Shown here piece by piece: positions 7,313 through 15,942 of a stretch of 64,000 bases of DNA. The first letter of the stretch is position 1. Every line of letters begins with the position of its first letter. This DNA comes from a virus, in IMG/VR virus record IMGVR_UViG_3300046804_000544, positions 1-64,000 of that record; one strand, written 5' to 3'. Position numbers and translations under genes: made by a program. The notes beneath the pieces were generated by a model. That model searched no databases and was not told where the DNA came from. It was given only the letters and a program-made list of their open reading frames with translations.

Positions 7313-10300
7313 TTAGCCTAGCGCCTTGATTTCACCAGTGTTCTTCAAGCGTAGTGGAATGTAGATAAATTCAACTGCTTTAACTGGCTCAATAGCAATG
7401 TCAATCCACAATTCGTTACGGTCGATTCTGTTTGGTGTATTATTAGATTCGTCGCAAACTACTAGGTAGTCATAAATTGCTCGCTGACCTACTAACTCTA
7501 ACATCAATGCCTCTACCGCTGCTTTAACTTCGTCTCTAGTGATTTTATCATTAGGTTCAAAGATATAAGGTTTAGCTAGAGCATTTAATTGTCTACGTAG
7601 ATAGCAAACAAGTCTAGCTACGTTAATACGATCTAGCGCACTGGCTGCACGAGCACGAGTTTTCTGACCGTAGTTAACTAAACCTGTTCCTGTTAAGAAT
7701 GTAATTGGGTTAACTTTTTGTTCGTATAGTGTGTCACGTTGTCCAACGTTTAGCGCAACTGATTTAAATTCGCCTTCTGAACTAATATACCCAACTGCTG
7801 TTGCATTTGTAATACCACCACGACGCACACCAGCTGGTGCAAACCATGGATAACTTACTGCGTCACTTAGTGCAATTGTTCTTAAAATCATATGGCTTGG
7901 CGGAACAACAACATTGTTACCAAAGTTGTCACTTGTAAAGCCCCATGGATAGAACATGCCCATGTACTCGTCAAAGCTAACAGCGCCAATATCATTGTCT
8001 TCGTTGGCACCGTTTTCGTTGCTAGCCCATGCTAGTAAACTTGTAGCATCTGGTGTTAGACGTGCAGGTGTATCACCTACTACAAATGCTGTTAAACCAC
8101 GATCGTAGTTTAAGCTGATCATTTCGCCAATTAATTCTGGGTAACCTGGACATGCAATTAAATTAAACACTCTGCGCTCTTCGTCACGAATAGCATCATT
8201 GCTGTTAACTACTGCTTGTAGTGCTTTAACAATAACTTTACGTTGTGCTTTATGTCCAAAACTACCAGAACCGTCGTCTTGATTTGAACTTACTGTAATC
8301 CAACGGTTAACATAGTAGTCTTCCATCGCTTCGTTGTTATTACGCTCGTTATCATCAGCTGGATTAATATAACCACGCTTAAATTGTTTTACATTATAAC
8401 CGCTACGACGTAAGTTCCATAACAGCATACCACGTGGGTATAGTGCAGGATCCGGAGCATCAGGATCTAAGTAATCGCTTTCTAGCAGGTCAACAATATC
8501 ACCAGCTACATCGCTATTGGCGCCTGCTGTATTATAACGTGCGTCTGCAAATAGTACACCATCTTGTGTAGTTTGATCTGTTTTGTCAACTTCTACCCAA
8601 CGACTAGCTACAGGAACATTAGCGAGACTTGCGTTGTACTTGTAAATTGTTGGGAAATTTTCTAGGTCTGCTGTGCTAATCCATAAGTCACCAGTTACCA
8701 AATCTGTGCCGTCACTTTGTGTTTCTGGAGCAGTTGCGCTAACTTGTGGACCCATTGGATCTGTAGTTGGCAATTGATTTTTGTATCCTACCCATGTGTC
8801 ACCGTCGTGAACTAAGATATCAACTTCGTCAATAACAGAGCTGTACCAAAGTTGGCCGTCTTCAGGTATTCTAGAAGGTGCTATGCTGCTAGCCACATAT
8901 ACTAAAGGTTCCCAATTACTAACAATATAATTGTTTGCCTGTGGTGCATCAAAGAAATAACGTGTACCTGTTGCAAAGTTTGCACTAGACGGCTCATAGT
9001 CATATGGAATGAAACCATAGCTAGCCAATACTCCACTAGCGTCGCCTATTCTAATTTCACCACCAGCAGTATGTGTAATTGTAACCTTATCATTATCTAC
9101 GCTGGCTACGACATTGGTAAAACCGGCAGCATTAATTGCAGCAGCTAATGCATCAGCATCTGACGATGTGCCAGCAGCAGTCCAATTAACTGATACAGCT
9201 GAATTTAAAGCTGCTTGATTAGCAATACTTTCTTGAATTGTAATAGTCTTGGCACCGGCTGCTACAGATCCTGCGCTAATCTTTGTTCCGGTTACAGTTG
9301 TTTCGCCAGCTGCGCCACGACGCCAGGCTTTCCATTTAGCCAATGCTGGACGAACTATTGTAGTACTAGTTACATCGGTCCAGGTAGTATTTGTTTCGGA
9401 ATAGTTAGTTTGCACATAAAGTGTACCAACTGGAACGTTCTTACCTCCGCCGGCTTTATCTAAATTATAGATAGCTTGATGGCCGGTAGTGTAAAGATAT
9501 CCGTTTAAGCTGTCCCAAGATACTGTACTTGAATTCCAACGATTGAATCTGTAACGTGAACCTAAATTAGGCTCAGTTGTTTTTAACCATAGACTACCTG
9601 TAGAGTAAACATTTGTAGATGTTGATCCCCATACAGGAACATCAGTGTGTTTGCTAATGTACAATTGAGGACAGTGATATTGTAAACTTGATCCGCCAGT
9701 AATTCCTAAACTGGCTAGTATTGATCCAGTTCCTGTAATTACTAGTCCTGCATACTGAGCAGAAGCATTGGCATAAAGTTCTAATTTACCATTTACCCTT
9801 GCTGCTTTAACTCCGGTAATATTTGCACCGTTAATTGCTGTTACTAGTGCTGTTACTGATGTATTACCAGTTATAGCAGTTCCGTTAATTGTAATTGTAT
9901 CTGCACCAATTAACGATCCAGGTGCTGCTGTACCTGCAACTGTTGGAAATGCATAAGCATAATCATTAGTTCCAACTTCAACCCATTGTCCTGGGCTTTG
10001 TCCAGGTGCAGTGCCTTTGCTCTTATACCATAATTTGTTTGGATGACTAGTAGTTAAAGAAGGAGTGTTAACATCAGTATCAACTACTACCCATGCATAA
10101 TCACCAATTGCACCTACAGATGCTTTTGGTGCACCGTTTAAGGTGTTAACTTTTGTAGAATCTGTAACAACTAAAGGAACTTTATTACTAAATGTTTGTC
10201 CTCCAGTGGAAGTAATTGGTGCTGAATTCCATTGGAAAAGACCATATGCACTTGTTCCACTGTTAAACCAATGTGTTCCATTAGCAGGATTACTAGTTGG

Positions 10301-10675
10301 TTCGTCAGCTACTGGGGTTAATTGATCTAAATTAATATCAGCACGTACTACAAATGCACGATTGCTTACACCTAATAAGCTATAGGCTGCTTGTAAACCG
10401 TATTCGTTTTGTTCTCCAGCATGTACTGGATTGCCGCTAGCATCAGTTTTGAAAATTGGATCTCCAAAATTGTCTGCTAGATCTCTTTGACTTGTTAGAA
10501 GATAAACTTCTCCAGCGTTGGCCTTAAGTGTTCCCGGGGCGGTTCCGGTGCCTCCGCCGTTTGCTTTGTTTTCCGCTGACGCTACAATAATTAAAGGTAC
10601 TGTACCTGGCTCAGCTGGTGTGTAAAATGATTCGTCAATTACCTTGACTTCTACGCCTGGTGAACTTAATGCCAT
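7313..10675 (-). CDS. gp18: Tail sheath protein, oversized (T4 gp18 family)
   Basis: gp18 is the contractile sheath. The start chosen is ATG at 10675 (MALSSPGVEVKVIDES), preceded by AGGAG; an in-frame ATG at 10771 would add 32 atypical residues and lacks such a site. The product is 1120 residues against 659 in T4. The N-terminal (SPGVEVKVID) and C-terminal assembly regions (ACPGYPELIGEM, YPWFAPAGVRRGG, FEPNDKITRDEVK, AVEFIYIPLRL) are conserved. The extra length is in the middle and contains at least two repeats like the flagellin_IN motif (ADTITINGTAITGNTS followed by TALVTAINGANITGV; and AKTITIQESIAN followed by DALAAAINAAGFTNV). These would sit on the sheath surface. gp19 follows. Confidence 0.95.
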   Translation of the reverse strand: MALSSPGVEVKVIDESFYTPAEPGTVPLIIVASAENKANGGGTGTAPGTLKANAGEVYLLTSQRDLADNFGDPIFKTDASGNPVHAGEQNEYGLQAAYSLLGVSNRAFVVRADINLDQLTPVADEPTSNPANGTHWFNSGTSAYGLFQWNSAPITSTGGQTFSNKVPLVVTDSTKVNTLNGAPKASVGAIGDYAWVVVDTDVNTPSLTTSHPNKLWYKSKGTAPGQSPGQWVEVGTNDYAYAFPTVAGTAAPGSLIGADTITINGTAITGNTSVTALVTAINGANITGVKAARVNGKLELYANASAQYAGLVITGTGSILASLGITGGSSLQYHCPQLYISKHTDVPVWGSTSTNVYSTGSLWLKTTEPNLGSRYRFNRWNSSTVSWDSLNGYLYTTGHQAIYNLDKAGGGKNVPVGTLYVQTNYSETNTTWTDVTSTTIVRPALAKWKAWRRGAAGETTVTGTKISAGSVAAGAKTITIQESIANQAALNSAVSVNWTAAGTSSDADALAAAINAAGFTNVVASVDNDKVTITHTAGGEIRIGDASGVLASYGFIPYDYEPSSANFATGTRYFFDAPQANNYIVSNWEPLVYVASSIAPSRIPEDGQLWYSSVIDEVDILVHDGDTWVGYKNQLPTTDPMGPQVSATAPETQSDGTDLVTGDLWISTADLENFPTIYKYNASLANVPVASRWVEVDKTDQTTQDGVLFADARYNTAGANSDVAGDIVDLLESDYLDPDAPDPALYPRGMLLWNLRRSGYNVKQFKRGYINPADDNERNNNEAMEDYYVNRWITVSSNQDDGSGSFGHKAQRKVIVKALQAVVNSNDAIRDEERRVFNLIACPGYPELIGEMISLNYDRGLTAFVVGDTPARLTPDATSLLAWASNENGANEDNDIGAVSFDEYMGMFYPWGFTSDNFGNNVVVPPSHMILRTIALSDAVSYPWFAPAGVRRGGITNATAVGYISSEGEFKSVALNVGQRDTLYEQKVNPITFLTGTGLVNYGQKTRARAASALDRINVARLVCYLRRQLNALAKPYIFEPNDKITRDEVKAAVEALMLELVGQRAIYDYLVVCDESNNTPNRIDRNELWIDIAIEPVKAVEFIYIPLRLKNTGEIKALG

Positions 10676-10707
10676 CTTGGAGTCTCCTAAGGTTTCTGTT
10701 CTAATAA

Positions 10708-10715
10708 TATTTAGT
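10708..10715 (-). promoter_or_regulatory. Late-promoter-like octamer ACTAAATA before the sheath gene
   Basis: The minus strand reads ACTAAATATT, 32 bases before the sheath ATG at 10675. The leader carries a normal AGGAG ribosome-binding site. It is a weaker match to TATAAATA. Confidence 0.45.
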
Positions 10716-10772
10716 GCAAAAACATAAAATTGGCTAGTTACAGCCTGCCAAAAAGGGGACAAAAAGGGCAAT

Positions 10773-10780
10773 TATAAATA
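10773..10780 (+). promoter_or_regulatory. Perfect T4-type late promoter TATAAATA
   Basis: An exact TATAAATA on the plus strand ends 5 bases before the ATG of the HNH-like gene, in a gap between divergent genes. No Shine-Dalgarno lies at a usable distance (an AAGGG is about 20 bases away). Confidence 0.7.
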
Positions 10781-10785
10781 GCTAT

Positions 10786-11127
10786 ATGACTAGACCTTTA
10801 TGTATTTGTGGCCAAAGACCAGCGGCTCTTAACTATTATAAGAATGGTAGGGCTTATTATAGAAAAAAATGTGAAGTTTGTTTACGCTACGGGGGCGTAG
10901 GTAAAGGATTACCTAAATGGTATCAGGATGGATACCGTATGAAAAGTCAATGTGATAAGTGTGGATACAAAAGCAAGTTTAAGGAACAATTTAATGTGTT
11001 TCACATTGACGGAAATTTAAACAACAGTAGACACACTAATCTCAAGACGGTATGTGCTAATTGTCAACGCATATTGCACAAAGAAGGTGTTACGTGGAGA
11101 CAGGGTGATCTTCGACCAGATTTTTAA
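10786..11127 (+). CDS. HNH-endonuclease-like zinc protein
   Basis: 113 residues with two zinc-ribbon-like Cys pairs and an HNH-type core. CICG at 6-9 pairs with CEVC at 29-32, and CDKCG at 56-60 pairs with CANC at 90-93. The core reads VFHIDGNLNNSRHTNLKTVC, the usual H-x-D-G-x-x-N-N then N-L pattern. The last His of the HNH triad is Gln here (CANCQ), so nuclease activity is uncertain; it may be a DNA-binding relative or a free-standing homing enzyme. It is the only plus-strand gene between gp18 and gp13 and its end overlaps the convergent dNMP kinase gene by 38 bases. The start sits 5 bases after a TATAAATA motif, suggesting a leaderless late transcript. Confidence 0.78.
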   Translation: MTRPLCICGQRPAALNYYKNGRAYYRKKCEVCLRYGGVGKGLPKWYQDGYRMKSQCDKCGYKSKFKEQFNVFHIDGNLNNSRHTNLKTVCANCQRILHKEGVTWRQGDLRPDF

Positions 11128-11737
11128 TCTGGCTAAACAGATCGTCAATAGTGCCGTCATTTGACACAATGTGATCAATTGCGCCGCCTACCCATGCAGT
11201 TTCGCTGGCGTGTATCTTACGCTGTTCCATACGCATTTTACTAATAGCCCAGCTCATATTTTGAGGACCAGCATTCATGTTAAGAGCATCTTGATACCAT
11301 TCAGGATCATCACCACGCTTAATACGAACAACACGACCTCCTGCATTGTGAATTGCTTTAATTTCGTTTGGAAAACGTACATCTGAGATAACAATGTTAT
11401 CTGTAGTTTTACGCATTTTGTTTTCAAGGCTTGCAATCCAAATATCATCGTGAAATCCGCTACGGCAAACTTCAGTACCCCAGTACTGTAGGATCCAACG
11501 AGGCGTTAGATTAGGTTTGCCAAGACGTTCCGCCCACCATGAGTCAACTTGTTCACGCCATTCACGAGCTTCTTTTGTACGTCCTTCCAAGAGGACGCGG
11601 TCCCAACCAAATACGGCTGCAACCGCGTCTTTAAGTGTGTTAGCAAATGAATCTCTGCGAAATCCGTGAAAGTTAACTAGGTAATCTGCGGCAGTATCTT
11701 TGCCCGAGCCAATAAATCCAACAAACCCAATGATCAT
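11090..11737 (-). CDS. gp1: Deoxynucleoside monophosphate kinase (T4 gp1 family)
   Basis: The enzyme phosphorylates dNMPs for phage DNA synthesis. The 215 residues start MIIGFVGFIGSGKDTAAD, with the P-loop GFIGSGKD at 7-14. They continue with the base-binding region FRRDSFANTLKDAVAAVFGW and a segment with the RWILQYWGTEVCR pattern found in phage dNMP kinases, then VISDVRFPNE and a C-terminal lid-like helix. T4 gp1 is 241 residues. It is an early-function gene sitting within structural genes. The start has GAGGGG as ribosome site, displayed in the loop of a 7-bp inverted repeat. The 3' end overlaps the convergent HNH-like gene by 38 bases. Confidence 0.92.
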   Translation of the reverse strand: MIIGFVGFIGSGKDTAADYLVNFHGFRRDSFANTLKDAVAAVFGWDRVLLEGRTKEAREWREQVDSWWAERLGKPNLTPRWILQYWGTEVCRSGFHDDIWIASLENKMRKTTDNIVISDVRFPNEIKAIHNAGGRVVRIKRGDDPEWYQDALNMNAGPQNMSWAISKMRMEQRKIHASETAWVGGAIDHIVSNDGTIDDLFSQIKNLVEDHPVST

Positions 11738-11757
11738 AGTATCCCCTCGTGATACTA
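11737..11757 (-). promoter_or_regulatory. Hairpin presenting the ribosome-binding site of gp1
   Basis: A perfect 7-bp inverted repeat (TAGTATC/GATACTA) encloses a 7-base loop. On the minus strand the loop reads ACGAGGG, which holds the gp1 Shine-Dalgarno, and the 3' arm abuts the ATG. The structure could control translation. Confidence 0.5.
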
Positions 11758-11793
11758 TATATTACTATATTTTTATCTTGCTGTCAAGAGTGA

Positions 11794-12198
11794 TTATACG
11801 CCATATTTGTTGCGTTTTGGTTTAGCAACAGGGCTAGTTTTGTTAACATCAGCAACTTCTTTTGAACGGTCGCCAGTCCAGTTTTCTATAGTTCCGCCAC
11901 CTACTTGGCGTGCGGCAGCTTTTACCATTTCAAATTCTTCTTTTGTATAGGGATTTAATAACGGGTCGCCGCCTAACCAGCTATCGCCGGGCATTTGTGT
12001 TGGAAAAGTTGGTGCACCTGCTAAGGCTAAACCCATCCTATATCCTAGGTAAGCAGATCCTGAACTCATATTTTGATCTGGCATGGTAATTGTTCTACGC
12101 ATACTAGCTTTTTGTTCTTTAGAAGGTTTTTGCATAGGGCCAGCAGTTTTGTTACCTTGGCCGTTCGTGTTTTCTGTTATGACTTCGTATATCTTCAT
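11794..12198 (-). CDS. Small conserved protein next to gp13
   Basis: 134 residues, Gly/Pro-rich, starting MKIYEVITENTNGQGN. The start resembles those of other small phage proteins in which the first helix MKxxEVI is followed by a disordered tail. The middle has YLGYRMGLALAGAPTFP and PYTKEEFEMVKAAARQ; the end is basic (AKPKRNKYGV). It follows gp13 by two bases, so it is co-transcribed with that neck protein. No function can be assigned; likely a virion or assembly factor. Confidence 0.82.
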   Translation of the reverse strand: MKIYEVITENTNGQGNKTAGPMQKPSKEQKASMRRTITMPDQNMSSGSAYLGYRMGLALAGAPTFPTQMPGDSWLGGDPLLNPYTKEEFEMVKAAARQVGGGTIENWTGDRSKEVADVNKTSPVAKPKRNKYGV

Positions 12199-12200
12199 AA

Positions 12201-12962
12201 TTAACCTATAATAAACGTATAGCCAGTGCCGCCTGGAACATAAGTTTCTAATTCTTTATCTAATTTATCTAATTCTTCTTTACCGGCTGCTTTTAGATCT
12301 GTACCATTAAGTGCTCCGCCACCTTGTGGACCGGCAATGCTGGCAAATTTACTACGTGCTTCGCCTAGCATAATTTTACAAGTAGCTAGAGTATAATCTT
12401 TAACCCACTGAGCAGCATATAAATCGTTCATCAAGGCAAAATCTGGACGATAATTTTGACAGCGCAACATTATAACTTCACCTTCTGCAAAAGGACGTTG
12501 TAATATTCTTAATGTGCGACTGTAGGGAATCCATTGAAATTCAATATAGCTACCAAAAATTTTACCAACCATTTCTTGATAGCTGGCAAATAAGAAGTAA
12601 GTAGCAATGCCACCTAGCATCGTTGAATTTAACAAATATGTGTTAGTATAAGCTAGGTTAAAAGGTTCAAAGTTTGTGCCAGTTCCTCCGCCTGTTCTAG
12701 ATCCTAATGTACGTCTAAAAACACTTTGTACATTGATAATTTCTTGACTTAAAATGTAATCATTTTGATCTTTCTTAAGTTCTAAAAATGCATAACTTTC
12801 TTCTACTGCATTACTGCTACGCTGTCTAAAACGTGCTAGTGTACGATTTAGTGCTGTTTCGTAATGTACAGGATCTAATTCAACATCAATCATCCCGTCA
12901 CCTAGCATAGTGCGGCAATAATCGTAAATTTCTTGGCGTGCTTGTTGCGTGTTTTCTGACAT
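12201..12962 (-). CDS. gp13: Neck protein (T4 gp13 family)
   Basis: gp13 helps complete the head and join it to the tail. The 253 residues share the family layout: an N-terminal helix ending MLGDGMIDVELDPVHYETAL (compare the VELTP element of T4 gp13), the helix ALNRTLARFRQRSSNAVEES, a beta region, then QWVKDYTLATCKIMLGEARS and a C-terminal LDKELETYVPGG with a hydrophobic end, close to the T4 pattern WVKDWATALAK and its hydrophobic tail. T4 gp13 is 309 residues. The ATG at 12962 has GGGAG in a 15-base leader downstream of GATAAATA. In T4 gp13, gp14 and gp15 are co-directional; here gp14 and gp15 are divergent. Confidence 0.88.
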   Translation of the reverse strand: MSENTQQARQEIYDYCRTMLGDGMIDVELDPVHYETALNRTLARFRQRSSNAVEESYAFLELKKDQNDYILSQEIINVQSVFRRTLGSRTGGGTGTNFEPFNLAYTNTYLLNSTMLGGIATYFLFASYQEMVGKIFGSYIEFQWIPYSRTLRILQRPFAEGEVIMLRCQNYRPDFALMNDLYAAQWVKDYTLATCKIMLGEARSKFASIAGPQGGGALNGTDLKAAGKEELDKLDKELETYVPGGTGYTFIIG

Positions 12963-12977
12963 TACTATCTCCCATAG

Positions 12978-12985
12978 TATTTATC
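12978..12985 (-). promoter_or_regulatory. Late-promoter-like octamer GATAAATA for gp13
   Basis: The minus strand reads GATAAATA 15 bases before the gp13 start; the short leader contains GGGAG. It directly abuts the opposite-strand motif at 12986-12993. Confidence 0.6.
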
Positions 12986-12993
12986 GCTAAATA
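12986..12993 (+). promoter_or_regulatory. Late-promoter-like octamer GCTAAATA for gp14-gp15
   Basis: The plus strand reads GCTAAATATT ending 7 bases before the gp14 ATG at 13001, with no Shine-Dalgarno between. The same octamer occurs before the gene at 16367-19561. Confidence 0.5.
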
Positions 12994-13000
12994 TTGTACT

Positions 13001-14305
13001 ATGCCACGTTTATCACTTTACCGTCCAGAAAAAGGTAATGACTACAAATTCCTAGATCGAAGCATTAGCGAAATGTTTCAAGTTGGGGGTACAGATGTTT
13101 ATTATCACAAATATTTAGGTCCAAAAGATCCTCTTCCTGGAGAGGCTACTGCGACCACTCCACAATATAATACTACCAGTGTAACAAATATACAGGATTT
13201 GCTATTTTTAGAAAATCGTGATAGAAAGTATGATACTAGCATTTACATAATCCGTGGTGTTTATAACGTAGCAGACTTAGATTTTAATTTGAGCCAATTT
13301 GGATTGTTTATTGATAATGATACTATGTTTATGACTGTACATATTAACGACACAGTAACTAGTATAGGACGTAAACCGGTAGCAGGCGACGTTATTGAAT
13401 TGCCGCATATTAAAGATGAATTTGCGTTAAATGTTGGGGATAAGTCGCTGCCCGCATTTTTCTCAATTGAAGAAGTGGGTCGTGCAGCAGAAGGATTTAG
13501 TCGCACATGGTATCCGCATTTATATAGATTAAAACTTAAAAAATTAGTAGGTGCTCAACAGTATGCAGACATTCTTAATAGACCCACTGATCAAGATGCT
13601 AATTTTGTAGGCGATTGGGACATTAACACTGTATACTTACCTGGGCAAATTGTACGCTATCAAGGTACTTTATATACTGTAACTGCACAAACAACAGCAG
13701 GTACACTGCCAACTAATACTAGTTTCTTTGCACCGTATGGTGGTACTAATTTACAAAATATATTAACAACACAGGCACGTAATTTAGAAATTAATGATGC
13801 TATCATTGCACAAGCAGAAGCCGATGCACCATTAAGCGGATACGAAACACAACAATTTTATACACTATCCGTAGATGAACAAGGAAAAGCGTCGTTAATT
13901 ACAGCAGACGATACAGTACTTCCGCCAGATGCTAGTGCTACAAACTTAGATGCCAGTAGAGAAGCTAATACTCCTATTCGTCCTGGATACAGTGGTTACT
14001 TATTAGGTGATGGTATTGCCCCTAATGGTGCAAGTTTTGGACACGGGTTATCATTTCCTTCTGGCGCTTACGAAGGAGATTTTTATTTGAGAACTGATTA
14101 TATGCCTAACAGATTGTTTAGATATGATGGCCGTCATTGGGTTCGTCATGAAGATGCTGTACGTCATACTCTTACTAACACTGACACTAGACATACTCTT
14201 AAAACTGGATTTATTAACAATACTAATACCAGTACAATTAATAATGAAACAGTTGAAGAACGTCAACCTCTTAGCAAAGCACTTAAACCTAGGGCAGATT
14301 TCTAA
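13001..14305 (+). CDS. gp14: Neck protein with added carbohydrate-binding-like module (T4 gp14 family)
   Basis: gp14 works with gp13 in the neck. The start taken is ATG at 13001 (MPRLSLYRPEKGNDY); an upstream in-frame ATG at 12938 would run through gp13 and is unlikely. The 434 residues begin with the family pattern: a helix followed by GGTDVYYHKYLG, a FLSQFGL-like element (here NLSQFGLFIDNDTMFMTV), and RKPVAGDVIELPHIKDEF, which matches the R-P-x-x-GD-L-I-x-P element of T4-like gp14. T4 gp14 is 256 residues; the extra length includes a module WDINTVYLPGQIVRYQGTLY near 205-224 that resembles the CBM5/12-like repeats in the giant fibres of this phage. It overlaps gp15 by one base. Confidence 0.8.
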   Translation: MPRLSLYRPEKGNDYKFLDRSISEMFQVGGTDVYYHKYLGPKDPLPGEATATTPQYNTTSVTNIQDLLFLENRDRKYDTSIYIIRGVYNVADLDFNLSQFGLFIDNDTMFMTVHINDTVTSIGRKPVAGDVIELPHIKDEFALNVGDKSLPAFFSIEEVGRAAEGFSRTWYPHLYRLKLKKLVGAQQYADILNRPTDQDANFVGDWDINTVYLPGQIVRYQGTLYTVTAQTTAGTLPTNTSFFAPYGGTNLQNILTTQARNLEINDAIIAQAEADAPLSGYETQQFYTLSVDEQGKASLITADDTVLPPDASATNLDASREANTPIRPGYSGYLLGDGIAPNGASFGHGLSFPSGAYEGDFYLRTDYMPNRLFRYDGRHWVRHEDAVRHTLTNTDTRHTLKTGFINNTNTSTINNETVEERQPLSKALKPRADF

Positions 14306-15942
14306 TGCAATATTTTTATGATGGACAAATAAGACGTTACCTTACACAGGTCGTTAGGTTATTAAGTAACTTTGTAGTGCGATACGGTGACGGTACTCTA
14401 GTTAGAGTACCAGTTATGTACGGTGATGCAGATAGGCAAGCTGCTACAATAATAAATCAAAACTCAGCAAATACGATTCAAAGTACTCCCCGTATTGCTG
14501 TTTATGTTACAGATTTAGATTTAGATCGTACTAGATTAGGTGATTCAACTCACGTTAGTAAAGTACACATTCGTGAACGTGATATTGAAGATGGTTACTA
14601 TACTGGTGCTCAAGGTGCAAACTATACTGTAGAAAGGTTAATGCCAACACCTTTTAATTTGTCTATGAAGGCAGATATTTGGTCGTCAAGCACTGAACAA
14701 AAATTACAAATATTAGAACAAATACTAGTGTTGTTTAATCCTAGTTTAGAAATACAAACAACTGATAATTTTGTAGATTGGACCAGTCTCAGTGTTGTAG
14801 AGCTAGAAGATATAGCATTTAGTTCTAGATCAGTGCCTGTGGGAACAAATACAGCAATTGATATTGCCACACTTACTCTTAAAACTCCAATTTATCTTAC
14901 ACCTCCTGCTAAGGTTAAAAAGTTAGGTATAATTACCAGCATTATTGCTAACTTATATGGAAACATAGGTAACGGTCCAGGTGATTATATTGAAGGATTA
15001 GGCACTTTTGAGTTTGCTAATGACAAAACCATTGATGAGTTGTTAGCTACTTTCACTGTTACTAATGGTGATTTTGATATTTTTGTTGAAGGCAATAATA
15101 TTACAATATCAAATAATGCAATAGGAGCAGCAGTTGAATTAAATTGGCCTAATGTATTTGCACAAATTCCAGGCAAATTAATTGCAGGTCTAAGTAAAAT
15201 TTTCTTAACACAAGCAAATGGTACAGAAGTTGTTGGTACTATCAGTGTAAATCCAATTGACGGACATATTTTAAATGCTGAATGGGATCCTGATACATTT
15301 CCAAGTAATAACTATATTGATGAAGACGGTAATATTCAACTCATAGATCCTGCATACGATAACAATACTGGTAAAAATTATTTCAACGCAGTAATTGATC
15401 CAACACAATTTAATCCCAAGCGTCCAAACAAAGAAAATGTAGATCAACCTATTACTACAGGTATTCGATACTTAATCATAGACAGTATTGGTGGAGGCAT
15501 GAAAGAGACATTTACCAGCACCAGTAAGATTTGGCGCATAAACACTGGTGCAGAATTTGATCGTGTACAAGATTGTACAGTAATAGTTGACGGTGTTACG
15601 GTTTCTTTAGACACTCCTTATAATAAAGATGGCGTATATGTTATAGTGTTATCAAATCCTATTCCGTCTGGCAGTACCGTAACTTATATCCTTAACTATA
15701 ATACTGACGGTCCAGATTGCTGGAAAAATAGTGACAACAGTGATGTCGTTGCCAATGCTAATGATATTATCATGTGGGATGGGTCTAATTGGCGCATAAT
15801 CTTTGACGGTCAAAAACGTTCAGATATTATAATTCATCAAACTAATTTATATACAACTACTCAGTATAAATGGAACGGCGTGTCCTGGGTTAAGAGTTTT
15901 GAGGGCGAATACAGGAGAGGTCAGTGGAGACTAGCCCTTTAA
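14305..15942 (+). CDS. gp15: Tail sheath terminator protein with long C-terminal extension (T4 gp15 family)
   Basis: gp15 caps the finished tail and connects it to the neck. The 545 residues start MQYFYDGQIRRYLTQVVRLL, which matches T4 gp15 (FYNSSFRRYATLMGDLFSN). Shared elements follow: VRVPVMYGDADRQ, TPRIAVYVTDLDLDR, and KLQILEQILVLFNPSLEI, ending the core near residue 210. T4 gp15 is 272 residues; the remaining 330 residues here are a beta-rich Asn/Asp-rich extension ending IIMWDGSNWRIIFD and SWVKSFEGEYRRGQWRLAL. I associate such extensions with marine T4-like phages. ATG overlaps the gp14 stop by one base (TAATG), so translation is coupled. Confidence 0.9.
   Translation: MQYFYDGQIRRYLTQVVRLLSNFVVRYGDGTLVRVPVMYGDADRQAATIINQNSANTIQSTPRIAVYVTDLDLDRTRLGDSTHVSKVHIRERDIEDGYYTGAQGANYTVERLMPTPFNLSMKADIWSSSTEQKLQILEQILVLFNPSLEIQTTDNFVDWTSLSVVELEDIAFSSRSVPVGTNTAIDIATLTLKTPIYLTPPAKVKKLGIITSIIANLYGNIGNGPGDYIEGLGTFEFANDKTIDELLATFTVTNGDFDIFVEGNNITISNNAIGAAVELNWPNVFAQIPGKLIAGLSKIFLTQANGTEVVGTISVNPIDGHILNAEWDPDTFPSNNYIDEDGNIQLIDPAYDNNTGKNYFNAVIDPTQFNPKRPNKENVDQPITTGIRYLIIDSIGGGMKETFTSTSKIWRINTGAEFDRVQDCTVIVDGVTVSLDTPYNKDGVYVIVLSNPIPSGSTVTYILNYNTDGPDCWKNSDNSDVVANANDIIMWDGSNWRIIFDGQKRSDIIIHQTNLYTTTQYKWNGVSWVKSFEGEYRRGQWRLAL

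Noticed and set aside
10676-10771. N-terminal extension of gp18 from the ATG at 10771
   Set aside because: The added 32 residues are not sheath-like, overlap the promoter interval, and the ATG at 10675 has AGGAG and the family start MALSSPGVEV.
12938-13000. Upstream start for gp14 at 12938
   Set aside because: It lies within the divergent gp13 gene and precedes the promoter-like octamer; the family begins near MPRLSLYRPEKG.
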